Below, one piece after another: positions 46,507 through 56,531 of a DNA stretch of 64,000 nt (positions are counted from its first letter, which is position 1; every line of letters begins with the position of its first letter). The notes below the pieces were generated by a model. It saw only the letters and a list, made by a program, of their open reading frames with translations. It made no database searches and was not told the DNA's origin. Position numbers and translations under genes: made by a program. Source of the DNA: Ferrimonas futtsuensis DSM 18154 (GTDB lineage Bacteria; Pseudomonadota; Gammaproteobacteria; Enterobacterales; Shewanellaceae); NCBI RefSeq assembly GCF_000422645.1, contig NZ_AUGL01000014.1, forward strand, positions 92,043 through 156,042, given 5' to 3'.

Positions 46507-48495
46507 ATGGCGTCTCAAAATGCAACAGTGAGTACCCCAGTGAATTCCATAAGCCACGCCAAACTGGATTGGCGCGACTCCGACACCCCGGTCTCCATCG
46601 AATTTGATGATGTCTACTTCTCCACCGTCGACGGCATCGACGAGACCCGATATGTATTTATGCAACATAACGGGTTTCCGGAGCGATTTACAGAGCACCC
46701 CCATGACACTTTGGTTGTGGCTGAAACCGGTTTCGGCACCGGCTTGAATCTGATGGTGCTGTGGCACAGCTTTCGACAGTTCCGCCAACGCCACCCCGAC
46801 GCCCCCTGCAAACGGCTGCACTTTGTCACCATGGAGAAGTACCCGGTTACCGGTGCGGATCTGGCCAAGGCGCACCGCTACTGGCCGGAGTTTGCCGATC
46901 AGAGCCGTCAGCTTAAAACCGCCTACCCCATGCCCCTGCCTGGCTGCCACCGCATGGAGTTTGACCAGGGACAAGTGGTGGTGGATCTCTGGCTCGGCGA
47001 CGTCAATGAGTGCCTGGAGCAGATGCATGCGCCGCCCCAGGGCGTTGTGGACGTGTGGTTCCTCGATGGTTTTACCCCCAGTCGCAACCCCCAGATGTGG
47101 CAGGAGCAGTTGTACCTGCAGATGGCCAGGCTCAGCCGTAAAGGGGCGAGCTACGCCACCTTTACCGCCGCTGGCCACGTCCGCCGGGGGCTGGAGAAGC
47201 ATGGCTTCAGCGTAGTCAAGGATCAGGGGTATGGCATCAAACGGGAGATGATCTCCGGCCACTTCGCCACCGAGAAGCCCGAGACAACCTCTCCGCTGGA
47301 AGTGGCGGTTGTCGGCGCCGGAGTGGCAGCCGCCCACACCGCACTCAGCCTGGTGCAACGGGGCATCAGAGTGACCCTCTACAGCCGGGGAGCCAAACCC
47401 GCCGATGGTGCCTCAGGCAACCGCCAAGGTGCCCTGTACCCCTTGATGAACCTGGCAGAGGACGGTCTCAGCACCATCTACCAGCAGGGATTCCTGCTCG
47501 CCCGCCAGCGCCTGAATCGGCTGGTGGACGGCGGCCACAGCATCGACCATGAGTGGTGTGGTGTACTGCAGCTGAGCCAGAACCCAAAAGACGCCGACAA
47601 GCTGGAGCGCATCGGCAAGGCCGGCTTCCCCAGCGAACTGGTGCATCAGGTGGATCGGCAGGCGGCCAGCCACATCGCCGACCTGCCCCTGGATCGCGGT
47701 GGGCTCTACTTCCCCTATGGAGGGTGGCTGGCCCCGGAGCAACTGATCCCCGCCCTGCTTAATCAGGCCAAGGAGACCGGGCTGCTGACCTGCCACTGGC
47801 ATCACCAACTGATCGGCCTGGACCGTCAAGGTCAGCACTGGCAGCTGCAATTTGACCAAACCAGTGCCTGCCATCCGCATCTGGTGATCTGCATGGGGCA
47901 TGCCAGCGCAGATCTTTCCCAGACTGCAGCGTTGCCCCTGCTGCCGGTCAGAGGCCAGATCAGCGCACCACTGGCAGGTAACACGCTGTCAAAACTCAAG
48001 ACGGTACTGTGTGCCGACGGCTACCTGGTGCCTGCCCTGGACGGCCGCCTGACCAGTGGGGCCAGCTTCATCAAGAACAGCCAGGATACCCGGTGGCGCC
48101 AAGAGGATGTTGAGGAGATTGCCGGTCGCATGAACAACAGCTTCGGCGACAGTGACTGGCTGTCCCAGCTGCAACTGGATGACAGTGGTCGCGCCGCCAT
48201 TCGCGGCTCGGTACGGGATCATTTCCCCCTGATGGGTCCCCTGCCCGATTGGGACAGAATCGCAACGGACCCACAAGCCTGGCGTCATCAGCCACTGCCT
48301 GAACAGCCCGGAATCCACCTGGTGTCCGGCCTGGGATCCCGGGGGCTGTGCAGCGGTGCCCTGATGGCAGAATCCGTGGTGTCGCAGATCTGCGGAGAAC
48401 CCCTGCCTCTGTCAGAGCAGCAGTTGCAACGGCTGCTGCCGGGGCGTTTCTGGCAAAGACGCATCAATAAGGGCCACCCACCCGTCGCCCAATAA
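46507..48495 (+). CDS. mnmC: Bifunctional tRNA 5-methylaminomethyl-2-thiouridine biosynthesis protein
   Basis: A 662-residue two-domain enzyme that completes mnm5U at the tRNA wobble position. The N-terminal methyltransferase (about 1-240) has VAETGFGTGLNLM and FLDGFTPSRNPQMW. The C-terminal FAD oxidase (about 260-640) has VVGAGVAAAHTALSL and GADGASGNRQGALYPLMN-like segments. ATG 46507 follows GGGG about 4 nt away. It is divergent from fabB as in E. coli. Confidence 0.96.
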   Translation: MASQNATVSTPVNSISHAKLDWRDSDTPVSIEFDDVYFSTVDGIDETRYVFMQHNGFPERFTEHPHDTLVVAETGFGTGLNLMVLWHSFRQFRQRHPDAPCKRLHFVTMEKYPVTGADLAKAHRYWPEFADQSRQLKTAYPMPLPGCHRMEFDQGQVVVDLWLGDVNECLEQMHAPPQGVVDVWFLDGFTPSRNPQMWQEQLYLQMARLSRKGASYATFTAAGHVRRGLEKHGFSVVKDQGYGIKREMISGHFATEKPETTSPLEVAVVGAGVAAAHTALSLVQRGIRVTLYSRGAKPADGASGNRQGALYPLMNLAEDGLSTIYQQGFLLARQRLNRLVDGGHSIDHEWCGVLQLSQNPKDADKLERIGKAGFPSELVHQVDRQAASHIADLPLDRGGLYFPYGGWLAPEQLIPALLNQAKETGLLTCHWHHQLIGLDRQGQHWQLQFDQTSACHPHLVICMGHASADLSQTAALPLLPVRGQISAPLAGNTLSKLKTVLCADGYLVPALDGRLTSGASFIKNSQDTRWRQEDVEEIAGRMNNSFGDSDWLSQLQLDDSGRAAIRGSVRDHFPLMGPLPDWDRIATDPQAWRHQPLPEQPGIHLVSGLGSRGLCSGALMAESVVSQICGEPLPLSEQQLQRLLPGRFWQRRINKGHPPVAQ

Positions 48496-48527
48496 CCCTG
48501 CCGCGAACGGCTGACAGAGAAAACCAG

Positions 48528-48551
48528 AAGAGGCTCCCAGGGGAGCCTCTT
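48528..48551. terminator. Bidirectional terminator between mnmC and yfcL
   Basis: AAGAGGCTCCC/GGGAGCCTCTT perfect stem with a 2-nt loop between convergent genes. Confidence 0.85.
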
Positions 48552-48574
48552 ACTTATTGAGCGTACGACAGCGG

Positions 48575-48847
48575 CTAGCTCTGAACCAGCCGCTCCAGCA
48601 GCTGCTGCCAGGCGTGACGCACCAGGGCCAGATCTTCCGGGGCCAGTTCACTGCTGGCGTCATCCAGGCGGGCGCCCATATCCTGGGCCAACACCTCAAT
48701 CAGCCCCTGCTGACTATCCTCCAGGGTGCTCAGGCTCAGGGCCAGGTGCCCCTGTAGGTAGCCACTGGCAAACACCTGATCATCACTGCCCTGCTCCACC
48801 ATCTCGGTCATCCACTGGTTCGCCAGCAGTTCAATTTGGTCTAACAT
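48575..48847 (-). CDS. yfcL: YfcL family protein
   Basis: A 90-residue acidic helical protein of unknown function (MLDQIELLANQWMTEMVEQG...). The family is short and conserved next to epmC and mnmC in gammaproteobacteria, which is the main reason for the name. The internal VFASGYLQGHLALSLSTLED segment is typical. It is the last gene of a seven-gene minus-strand run from prmB. Confidence 0.82.
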   Translation of the reverse strand: MLDQIELLANQWMTEMVEQGSDDQVFASGYLQGHLALSLSTLEDSQQGLIEVLAQDMGARLDDASSELAPEDLALVRHAWQQLLERLVQS

Positions 48848-48856
48848 CCACCCTTC

Positions 48857-49969
48857 CTACGCTAATGGGTACAACACTTCATCGTGATAGCCGGTGATAA
48901 CGGGGTACCACCCGGCCAGCTGGGCGTCCAGCTCCGGGTCGCCAGTATCGGCGATCATCGGCCTTCCCTCAAGAGCCTCAAGCTTGGCTTTGGTGGCCAG
49001 CACTAGGATGTTCTTTTGGCCTACCGCACGGATCACCTGCGGACTCAGCTGCTGGTTGCCCCGGCCAAACAGGTGTCCCTGACCGCCGATCAGGGTGACC
49101 ACCAGCTTGGTGGGCCGACCTTCAACCTGACTAATCAGCTGATCCGCTGTCATATCCTGCCCAAGCACCTGGTCTTCAGCAATCAGATCAACCCCGAGCA
49201 AGGTGTTCGCCAGCCCCAGGTGCTCCATCACCGCCGCCACGGTGGAACCGGAGCCCATGATGTACTGCCAATGATCATCCAGTCGCTCCTGAAACTCGGC
49301 ACTGATGTCATCCAGCACCAGGGCTTCAACCTCGACGCCCCCCATCTTAACCGCCTGCACATAATGCAGCGCCTGGGGAATACGCATCTCGCCATAGTGA
49401 CGGGCCCGGACCTGGCCCTGGCGAAACGCCTCCTCGTCGATGTCCCTCACCTCCGCAAGCTCGGTAGAGAGCAACTCACCGCGGATCATCTTGGCCACCA
49501 CCTCACCGCTGGCCTTGGGGGTGATGCCATAGACCCCGGAGTGGATTTTCACTCCGGCTGGCACACCCAGCACAGGCTGACGGTCGTGCACCTGGGCACA
49601 GATATCCCGGGCAGTGCCGTCGCCTCCGGCAAACAGAATCAGGTCGACCCCTTTGTCCATCAGGGCCTGAGCCGCCAGCTTGGTGTCGGTGTCCCGGGTG
49701 GTGTCACTGCATCTGTGCACCACTTGTGGGCGATAACCCAGGCTCTCCAACAACGTCTGGCCCATGGGACCGGAGGCGGTCAAGAGCTCCACTCTGTCGC
49801 TGAGCGCCTCGATCTGCTCCAGGGCGGTGGCCATTCTCAGGTGCGCCTTGGGTTCGGCGCCCAGCGCCAGCGCCTGCTCGGCCATGCCATCGCTGCCCTT
49901 GAGGGCGACACTGCCGCCTAGCCCCGCCAGCGGGTTGATGATCACCCCGAGTCTGAATTTTCTGTTCAT
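48857..49969 (-). CDS. ATP-NAD kinase-like protein
   Basis: A 370-residue protein of the ATP-NAD/AcoX kinase superfamily. ATG 49969 begins MNRKFRLGVIINPLAGLGGSV, with GAGG 5 nt before; a TTG at 49987 is rejected. The kinase signature LILFAGGDGTARD (about 110-122) is intact, and VLGVPAGVKIHSGVYGITP follows. It is not the essential NAD kinase NadK, which is shorter and differs in motif context; the substrate is uncertain. It lies between epmC and yfcL in the same orientation. Confidence 0.85.
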   Translation of the reverse strand: MNRKFRLGVIINPLAGLGGSVALKGSDGMAEQALALGAEPKAHLRMATALEQIEALSDRVELLTASGPMGQTLLESLGYRPQVVHRCSDTTRDTDTKLAAQALMDKGVDLILFAGGDGTARDICAQVHDRQPVLGVPAGVKIHSGVYGITPKASGEVVAKMIRGELLSTELAEVRDIDEEAFRQGQVRARHYGEMRIPQALHYVQAVKMGGVEVEALVLDDISAEFQERLDDHWQYIMGSGSTVAAVMEHLGLANTLLGVDLIAEDQVLGQDMTADQLISQVEGRPTKLVVTLIGGQGHLFGRGNQQLSPQVIRAVGQKNILVLATKAKLEALEGRPMIADTGDPELDAQLAGWYPVITGYHDEVLYPLA

Positions 49970-49976
49970 CCTTGCC

Positions 49977-50504
49977 TCAATGCTCAAATTGTCTGTGGGT
50001 CAGGGCTGGCGTGCCATACAGGTGACGTAGATCGTCGATCAGCGCCTGGGCTCTCGGTGGGAACCCCTGGCGAAGATAAGTTAGGGCCTGAGCCTGCACC
50101 CTGGCCTGAAACCCTGAACGGTCCACCTCTGCGCCCCCGAGGTTGTCCACACTGACATGGAAGTGACGGCCGGCAGCCAGATGCAATGCCCACTCGATGG
50201 CCTGGGGTTTTACTTCGACCTTCTCGAACGCCCTCTGCTGAGACTCACTGCGCCCATCCGGGTGATACCAGTAGCCGTAATCCAGCAACTGACGGCGAAC
50301 CTCTCCGGCCAGCGTCCAGTGCGCCAGCTCATGAAGGGCACTGGCATAAAAACCGTGGGCAAAATAGATGCGGTGCCAGGGACAGTATTGATCCGCAGGC
50401 AGATAGAGAGGTTCACTGCCCAGGTCGATAAGCCGGGTGTGGTATCTTTTGCCCAGCCCTTGATTAAACAGCTGGGTCAGGCGGCCATTCTCTTTCCTTG
50501 TCAC
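49977..50504 (-). CDS. epmC: Elongation factor P hydroxylase
   Basis: A 175-residue protein matching E. coli EpmC (YfcM) in RIYFAHGFYASALHELAHW, LLDYGYWYHPDGR and FEKVEVKPQAIEW. HELAHW provides a metal-binding HExxH. It hydroxylates the beta-lysylated lysine of EF-P in E. coli. The start is GTG 50504, immediately after the stop codon of the MFS gene upstream, so translation is probably coupled. EpmA and EpmB, which act earlier in the pathway, are not in this window. Confidence 0.93.
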   Translation of the reverse strand: MTRKENGRLTQLFNQGLGKRYHTRLIDLGSEPLYLPADQYCPWHRIYFAHGFYASALHELAHWTLAGEVRRQLLDYGYWYHPDGRSESQQRAFEKVEVKPQAIEWALHLAAGRHFHVSVDNLGGAEVDRSGFQARVQAQALTYLRQGFPPRAQALIDDLRHLYGTPALTHRQFEH

Positions 50505-50505
50505 C

Positions 50506-51672
50506 TCAATGCATCATCCTGTTGTTGTAGCCTAGCGCCTTGGAGATCAGGGCAGCCAGCAAAGCGGTCAACGCCAGCCCCATGGCCAACCACCAGATCC
50601 GCTCTGGATGGTGCTGCCACAGGTGGCCACTGATGTAGATGCCCACAGCCCCGCCACCACTGAACGACAAACTGCGGTACAGCGCCTGGACCCGGCCCTG
50701 AATGCCCGCACTGAACTCATGATGGATAAACTGCATTGCACAGACATGAGCCAGGGAAAAACTGGCGGCATGCAGCAGGTTGGCCGGCAACTGCCCCCAA
50801 AGAGAGTCCATCTCTGCGGTGAGGAGCCAACGCAGCAGCGCCAGCATACCACAGGCGATCATCAACCAGTCCAAGGGCACACTCCGAAGCAACCTGGGTG
50901 TCAGGGCGAACAATCCGACTTCGGCCACCACACCGGAGGCCACCAGCACGCCGGCCAGGGTTTCGTTGATCCCCAAAGATTGCAGGTAAAGCACATAGAA
51001 GCCGTAGAAGGGGCCGTGGCTGGCATTCAGGCAGAAGGCAAACAGCATAAACAGAGCGACCCTGGGCCAATGGACCCCACCCCAGCTTCCCCCCTGAGAG
51101 GTCTGGTGTCTGTCGCCCCCACTCTTCAATGGAAGGGCAAACAGCAGCATCAGGATCAGCAGTCCACAGCCGATCCAGGGCATAAGGGCGACACTCCAGC
51201 GCTCAAACAACCACCCCGCCAGGGCAACCATCACCAGAAAGCCAAGGCTGCCCCAGGTGCGAATCCTGCTATAGAGCTCTACCCTGGGTCTGAGCGCCAT
51301 CAGGGTCAGGACCTCCAGCTGGGACAAAATGCTGCTCCAGCTGAAGCCAAACAGCAGCAGGGCTGCCGCAGTCGACCAGAACCCCTGTGCCAGGAACAAA
51401 CTGGCGAACCCCAGCAGCGACAGCACCACGCCCAGTTTGGTCATCAGTGCCCGCTTACCCGTGCGGTCCGCCAGCGTCGCCCATAGGTAGGGAGAGACCA
51501 TGGCCATGGCCATCTGCGCCGCCATCAGGGTGCCTGTCTCCGGAGCTGAGAACCCCCTAAGTTTCAGAAACACCGCCATGAAGGGCACGGTCAGCGCCTG
51601 CATGGCAAAGTAAAACAGATAGTTTGCCGCCAGCAACTGTCGTTGCGGCTGCCAGAAACGGCTCTCTTTCAT
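50506..51672 (-). CDS. HcaT-like MFS transporter, copy 2
   Basis: A 388-residue 12-TM protein of the MFS_1-like/HcaT (3-phenylpropionate transporter) type. ATG 51672 starts [22 protein letters not shown]. Substrate unknown. It is a paralogue of the gene immediately upstream, with well over half the residues identical by eye, including [33 protein letters not shown] and [22 protein letters not shown]. The pair is a tandem duplication. Its stop codon is one base from the epmC GTG. Confidence 0.88.
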   Translation of the reverse strand: MKESRFWQPQRQLLAANYLFYFAMQALTVPFMAVFLKLRGFSAPETGTLMAAQMAMAMVSPYLWATLADRTGKRALMTKLGVVLSLLGFASLFLAQGFWSTAAALLLFGFSWSSILSQLEVLTLMALRPRVELYSRIRTWGSLGFLVMVALAGWLFERWSVALMPWIGCGLLILMLLFALPLKSGGDRHQTSQGGSWGGVHWPRVALFMLFAFCLNASHGPFYGFYVLYLQSLGINETLAGVLVASGVVAEVGLFALTPRLLRSVPLDWLMIACGMLALLRWLLTAEMDSLWGQLPANLLHAASFSLAHVCAMQFIHHEFSAGIQGRVQALYRSLSFSGGGAVGIYISGHLWQHHPERIWWLAMGLALTALLAALISKALGYNNRMMH

Positions 51673-51679
51673 GGTGTCT

Positions 51680-52885
51680 TTAACTGACCGCGGACTCCGG
51701 GCAGGGACTCTCCTGGCCACCGGGACTGGCAACCCGAAGGTTATAACTGCACGCCCGTGACAGGCCGGCCGCCACCAAAGAGACCAGCGCCAGAGCCATG
51801 GCCAGTTGCCAGACTCGCTCTGGTTGCTCTGCCCACAGGTGACCGCTCAGGTAGATGCCGAGGGCGCCACCACCGCTGAACGCCAGGCTGCCATAGAGCG
51901 CCTGAACCCGCCCCTGAATCCCAGGGTGAAACTCATGATGAATAAACTGCATGGCACAGGCGTGAGCCAGAGCAAAACTGGCGGCATGCAATAACTGGGC
52001 AGGCAACTGCCCCAGAGGCGTAACCATCTGAGAGGTGATAAACCACCTCATCAGGGCCAACAGAGCGCAGGCGATCATCAGCCTGTCCAGAGAAACCCGC
52101 CGGAGCAATCGGGGCATCAGGGCAAACAGGGCCACCTCGGCCAGCACTCCAGAGGCAACCAGCAGACCCGCCACGGACTCACCGATCCCCAGAGTCTGCA
52201 GGTAGAGCACGTAGAAACCGTAATAGGCGCCGTGACTGGCGTTGAGGCTGAAGGCAAACAGCAGGTAAAGCAGCACCTTGGGCCAGTGAACCCCCTGCCA
52301 GCTCCCTTTGGACACCTCGGCGGTTTCACCGTTGCCATTGTTCAGCGCCAGGGTAAACCACAGCATGGCACCCAGAACGGCCACCCCAATCCAGGGAAGC
52401 AGACCCGCATCCCACTGATCAAAAGCCCAGCCAGCGACAATCACCATCGCCAGGTAACCCACACTCCCCCAGCTGCGCACCTTGCTGTAGAGCTCGGTTC
52501 GAGGTTTCAGGGAAGAGAGCGTCAGCACCTCCAACTGGGCCAATATGCCACTCCAGCAGAAACTGAAGGCCACCAGGGCGGCGGCGGTGGACCAGAAACC
52601 CTGGGCCAGGAACAGCCCGGAGAATCCCACCAGGGCCAATGCCAGGCCAGATTTAGCCACCAGTGCCCTGCGCCCGGTGGCGTCAGCCAGAGACGCCCAC
52701 AGGTAGGGGGAGATCATGGCGGTGGCCATCTGCACCGCCATCAGGCTGCCAATCTCTGGGGCGTGAAATCCGCGAAGGTCGAGGTAGATCCCCATAAAGG
52801 GGACTGTCAGCCCCTGAATGGCAAAGTAAAATAGGTAGTTGGCAGCCAGCAGTTGACGCTGTGGCTGCCAGAATCCAGTGGTCAT
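51680..52885 (-). CDS. HcaT-like MFS transporter, copy 1
   Basis: A 401-residue 12-TM transporter paralogous to the next gene downstream; it has a longer C-terminal tail ([18 protein letters not shown]). ATG 52885 overlaps the aroC stop (ATGA). The conserved MFS loop between TM2 and TM3 reads [15 protein letters not shown]. Substrate unknown; the HcaT subfamily suggests small organic acids, which is only a guess. It lies in the prmB-aroC-MFS-MFS-epmC run and is probably co-transcribed. Confidence 0.88.
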   Translation of the reverse strand: MTTGFWQPQRQLLAANYLFYFAIQGLTVPFMGIYLDLRGFHAPEIGSLMAVQMATAMISPYLWASLADATGRRALVAKSGLALALVGFSGLFLAQGFWSTAAALVAFSFCWSGILAQLEVLTLSSLKPRTELYSKVRSWGSVGYLAMVIVAGWAFDQWDAGLLPWIGVAVLGAMLWFTLALNNGNGETAEVSKGSWQGVHWPKVLLYLLFAFSLNASHGAYYGFYVLYLQTLGIGESVAGLLVASGVLAEVALFALMPRLLRRVSLDRLMIACALLALMRWFITSQMVTPLGQLPAQLLHAASFALAHACAMQFIHHEFHPGIQGRVQALYGSLAFSGGGALGIYLSGHLWAEQPERVWQLAMALALVSLVAAGLSRACSYNLRVASPGGQESPCPESAVS

Positions 52886-53982
52886 TTGGTCTTCATGGTC
52901 AGGGTGGGGGTGGAGACACAGACATCGGCATTCTGAGCACGATGGCGCAGCAGATGATCCATCAGGGTGATGGCCATCATCGCTTCAGCAATGGGCACGG
53001 CCCGAATCCCCACACAGGGGTCATGGCGTCCACGGGTCACCAGTTCGGTAGGGTTACCCTCAAGATCGATGCTCTTGCCCGGCACCATGATGGAAGAGGT
53101 GGGCTTGAGTGCCAGATGAGCCACCAGTGGCTGACCGCTGCTGATCCCCCCCAACACACCGCCGGCATGGTTAGAGGTAAAGCCCTCCGGGGTCAGCTCA
53201 TCCCTGTGTTCGCTGCCTCGCTGCTCAACCACATCAAACCCATCTCCCATGGCCACGGCCTTCACCGCATTGATGCTCATCAGGCTGTGGGCCAGGTCAG
53301 CATCCAGTCGATCGAAGATCGGCTCGCCCAGTCCAACGGGGACACCATTGGCCACGACAGTCACCTTGGCGCCGATGGAATCGCCGCTTTTTTTCAGGTC
53401 CCGCATAAACTGATCCAGCGCATCAAGCTTGGAGGCATCGGGGAAGAAGAAAGGATTTTGCGCCACCTGAGCCAAGTCCACCTGCTCCGCCTTGATGGGG
53501 CCCAGCTGGGACAGATACCCGCGAATCTCGATACCATGGATCTGAGCCAGGTATTTCTTGGCGATGGCACCGGCCGCCACGCGCATGGCGGTCTCCCGGG
53601 CAGAACTGCGCCCTCCGCCACGGTAATCGCGAATGCCATACTTGTGATGATAGGTGTAGTCCGCATGGCCGGGACGGAAGGTTTTGGCGATCTCGGAGTA
53701 GTCTTTGGAGCGCTGATCCGTGTTCTGAATCAACAAACCGATGGGGGTGCCTGTGGTTTTCCCCTCAAACACACCGGACTGAATGGCGACCTCATCGGCC
53801 TCCCGCCGTGCCGTGGTGTATCGGGAGCTGCCTGGGCGACGACGATCCAGGTCTTGCTGCAGGTCCGCCTCGCTCAACTCAATGCCGGGGGGGCAGCCAT
53901 CCACAATGGCGCCCAGAGAAAGACCATGACTCTCACCCCAGGTGGTCACAGTAAAAAGTTTACCTATTGTATTACCAGCCAT
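52882..53982 (-). CDS. aroC: Chorismate synthase
   Basis: A 366-residue FMN-dependent enzyme making chorismate from EPSP. Signatures: [18 protein letters not shown] (about 17-34), [29 protein letters not shown] (about 107-135 by segments), and the C-terminal [17 protein letters not shown]. It lies 31 nt after prmB on the same strand, as in E. coli. Confidence 0.97.
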   Translation of the reverse strand: MAGNTIGKLFTVTTWGESHGLSLGAIVDGCPPGIELSEADLQQDLDRRRPGSSRYTTARREADEVAIQSGVFEGKTTGTPIGLLIQNTDQRSKDYSEIAKTFRPGHADYTYHHKYGIRDYRGGGRSSARETAMRVAAGAIAKKYLAQIHGIEIRGYLSQLGPIKAEQVDLAQVAQNPFFFPDASKLDALDQFMRDLKKSGDSIGAKVTVVANGVPVGLGEPIFDRLDADLAHSLMSINAVKAVAMGDGFDVVEQRGSEHRDELTPEGFTSNHAGGVLGGISSGQPLVAHLALKPTSSIMVPGKSIDLEGNPTELVTRGRHDPCVGIRAVPIAEAMMAITLMDHLLRHRAQNADVCVSTPTLTMKTK

Positions 53983-54013
53983 TCCCCAACGGCACTCCCA
54001 TATCTAATGTTGA

Positions 54014-54937
54014 CTACTTGAAGCTATCTTGGTGCTCCACTAACTGCTCTCGAGTGAGAACAAACACCCCGTCGCCACCGTTTTCAAACTCTAGCCAGGT
54101 AAAGGGAACCTCGTGCAGCTGCTCTGCCAGGGCTACCCAGGAGTTCCCCACTTCCACCACCAGCACACCATTGTCATTCAGGTGCTCTGCGGCTTCGCGC
54201 AGGATGCGGCGAGTCAGATCCAGGCCATCATTGCCTGACGCCAAACCCAGCTCAGGTTCGTGATGGAACTCCTCAGGCAAGTCAGCCATATCTTCGGCGT
54301 CGACATAAGGGGGATTGGACACAATAAGATCATACTTCTGGCCTGGCAAGGCATCGAAGCAATCCGACTGGATCGGGAAGACGCTGTGCAGCATGCCATG
54401 GCGTTCAATATTGATCTGAGCCACGTCCAGTGCGTCGGTACTGATGTCCACTGCATCCACCTCTGCTTCGGGAAAGGCGTAGGCGCAGGCAATGGCAATG
54501 CAGCCAGAGCCGGTGCACATGTCCAGCACACGATTCACAGGCTTATTGTACATCCAGGGAGTGAACCCTTTGTCGATCAGCTCGGCCAGGGGCGAGCGAG
54601 GCACCAGCACCCTCTCGTCACAGAAGAACTCCAGGCCGGCAAACCAGGCGCTGTTGGTCAGGTATGGCACCGGCGTACGGTCGCGAACCCGGCGAATCAC
54701 CATCTCAGCGATCTTGTGCTTTTCACTGCTGGTGAGTCGCGCTCGGCGCACCTCATTGCCCAGCTCCAGGGGCAGATGCAGGCAGTGCAGCACCAGGGCC
54801 ACCGCCTCGTCCCAGGGGTTGTCGGTGCCATGGCCATAATAGATGCCAGCGTCGTTGAAGCGGCTGACGGACCAGCGCAGCATATCTTCAATGGTCTGCA
54901 GCTCAGTCACTGCTTCGTCGATAAAAATCTTATCCAC
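54014..54937 (-). CDS. prmB: Ribosomal protein L3 glutamine methyltransferase
   Basis: A 307-residue N5-glutamine methyltransferase that methylates Gln150 of ribosomal protein L3. Motif [21 protein letters not shown] and the substrate motif [11 protein letters not shown] identify it; the N-terminal helical domain is of the PrmB type. The start is GTG 54937, with AGGG about 8-9 nt upstream. It is first in the minus-strand run to yfcL and divergent from smrB. Confidence 0.95.
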   Translation of the reverse strand: MDKIFIDEAVTELQTIEDMLRWSVSRFNDAGIYYGHGTDNPWDEAVALVLHCLHLPLELGNEVRRARLTSSEKHKIAEMVIRRVRDRTPVPYLTNSAWFAGLEFFCDERVLVPRSPLAELIDKGFTPWMYNKPVNRVLDMCTGSGCIAIACAYAFPEAEVDAVDISTDALDVAQINIERHGMLHSVFPIQSDCFDALPGQKYDLIVSNPPYVDAEDMADLPEEFHHEPELGLASGNDGLDLTRRILREAAEHLNDNGVLVVEVGNSWVALAEQLHEVPFTWLEFENGGDGVFVLTREQLVEHQDSFK

Positions 54938-55180
54938 CAGGAAAACCCTAAACTTGAGGAAACCGGCACATTGTAACCCGCCCCATGACGGATTACGATT
55001 GCATTCCTTTAACCTCAGGGCGCGTCGGCCTTGCTGATTTTTTTGCGCCTCTTACTGACCGTTGTGGTATCAAGATGTTTGGCGCTTATTCTGACTGGGG
55101 TGCCACAATACGATTTTCAGCGCCCTTGCAATCTGAACACCTAAGACAAACACGCCCTCGTAGGCCTGAGCGGAGAATTT

Positions 55181-55711
55181 ATGAGCCAGGAAAAAGATGA
55201 CCAGCTGTTTTCCGAATTGATGCAGGGGATCAAACCTATCAGCCAGGATAAACATCATCACAGGAAAACGGCCAAGTCTCGGGTGGTGGTTGAGGAGAAG
55301 CAGCAGCGCCAGATGGCGGACACCTTCTTCTCCGACGAGTACCAGCCTGCCATGCCGGACAGCGGCCCAACCCGCTTCGTGCGCGAGGGGGCGGATCCCT
55401 TCGAGTTAAAGAAGTTGCGCCGGGGAGATTACCCGCCGGAGTTGATGCTGGACCTTCATGGTTATCGTGCCCAGGAAGCTCGGTTTGAGCTCATCGCCCT
55501 GATTGAGGAGTGCAAGAAGCAGCATATTTATTGCGCCTGCATTATGCATGGCATCGGTGGCGGGGTACTCAAACAGCAGGTCCCTGCCTGGCTGGCGCAG
55601 CACCCGGACGTCATCGCCTATCATCAGGCCCCCCTGGAGTGGGGAGGAGACGGGTCACTGTTGGTTTTGGTGGATATCGGCCAATCAGAGGAGAACTGGC
55701 ATCGTCGGTGA
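55181..55711 (+). CDS. smrB: Ribosome rescue endonuclease SmrB
   Basis: A 176-residue protein with an N-terminal ribosome-contacting extension and a C-terminal Smr domain with DLHGYRAQEAR (DxHG motif, about 91-101) and IMHGIGGGVLKQQV (GxG motif, about 124-137). SmrB cleaves mRNA between collided ribosomes. GGAG lies 5 nt before ATG. Its last 27 bases overlap the 3' end of sixA on the other strand. Confidence 0.95.
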   Translation: MSQEKDDQLFSELMQGIKPISQDKHHHRKTAKSRVVVEEKQQRQMADTFFSDEYQPAMPDSGPTRFVREGADPFELKKLRRGDYPPELMLDLHGYRAQEARFELIALIEECKKQHIYCACIMHGIGGGVLKQQVPAWLAQHPDVIAYHQAPLEWGGDGSLLVLVDIGQSEENWHRR

Positions 55712-56158
55712 TTTAAGCCACTGCAACTCGGCGCCAGGTTCGCTTTTTACCGACGCCACCGCAGCGGTGGCAAACAATGGTGGCTCGACGCCTGGAACAA
55801 ACTCCCGCACCAGGTAAGCCAGAAGCGGCATATGAGCCACCACCAACACCCGCTCGGCGCCATGGGCCTCGGCGTAGGCCGCAATCACATCGTGGCTGAG
55901 CACAGGATCGGCGTTGGGCACCAGTTCTTCCAGGGTTTCAACCTGCACATCGTCCGGCAGAGCCGCCTGCAGGCAGATCCAGCTCTGCTGGGCGCGAACA
56001 TAGGGACTCACCAGAACCAACTCGCACAGGGACAGCTCCTGGGTCAGTCTGGCGCCCATATGCAACACCTCCCTCTGACCGAGATCGGTCAAAGTCCTCT
56101 GACTGTCCACCGAGGCATCAAACCCCGCTTCGCCGTGACGCATCAGATATAGCTGCAT
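55685..56158 (-). CDS. sixA: Phosphohistidine phosphatase SixA
   Basis: A 157-residue histidine-phosphatase-superfamily protein. ATG 56158 begins MQLYLMRHGEAGFDA with the catalytic RHGE motif; the second His is in VVAHMPLLAYL. In E. coli SixA dephosphorylates NPr of the nitrogen PTS. A start at 56206 would add 16 unlikely residues. The gene converges on smrB with a 27-nt overlap of coding sequences. Confidence 0.92.
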   Translation of the reverse strand: MQLYLMRHGEAGFDASVDSQRTLTDLGQREVLHMGARLTQELSLCELVLVSPYVRAQQSWICLQAALPDDVQVETLEELVPNADPVLSHDVIAAYAEAHGAERVLVVAHMPLLAYLVREFVPGVEPPLFATAAVASVKSEPGAELQWLKSPTMPVLL

Positions 56159-56531
56159 AGATACCCCAAAAATCGCTCGCCGCCGAAGGCCTTCATGCTC
56201 CAGCAAAATCGTGGCTCCTGTCTACAATGACCGGCGATCTCAGTCCCGATACTCATGACAGGTCAAGAGGGGCATTCTATAGAAAGCCCACACCATTGTT
56301 AACTCTAACTCTCACCCTGGGCAAAAAGCACCCACTCACCCAAAAAACCAACCAATAACAAGGTGATTCATTTTGGTTTTCCCTAAGTAAAGGGTATAAG
56401 CTAACAAAAATGCCACGTTCGCAGTCAGCTTTAACTAGGCTTATCACTAATAGAACCAGCATGCGCATTGCCCTTGTTGTCTCCGGCGCAATACTCAAAG
56501 CACTGCGGTAGGCCCATAGGACTCAACATCA
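56159..56531. other. Intergenic region between sixA and the pitrilysin gene
   Basis: A 373-nt divergent region. It is AT-rich near 56330-56420, where promoters are likely. No gene, RNA or repeat was recognised. Confidence 0.4.
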
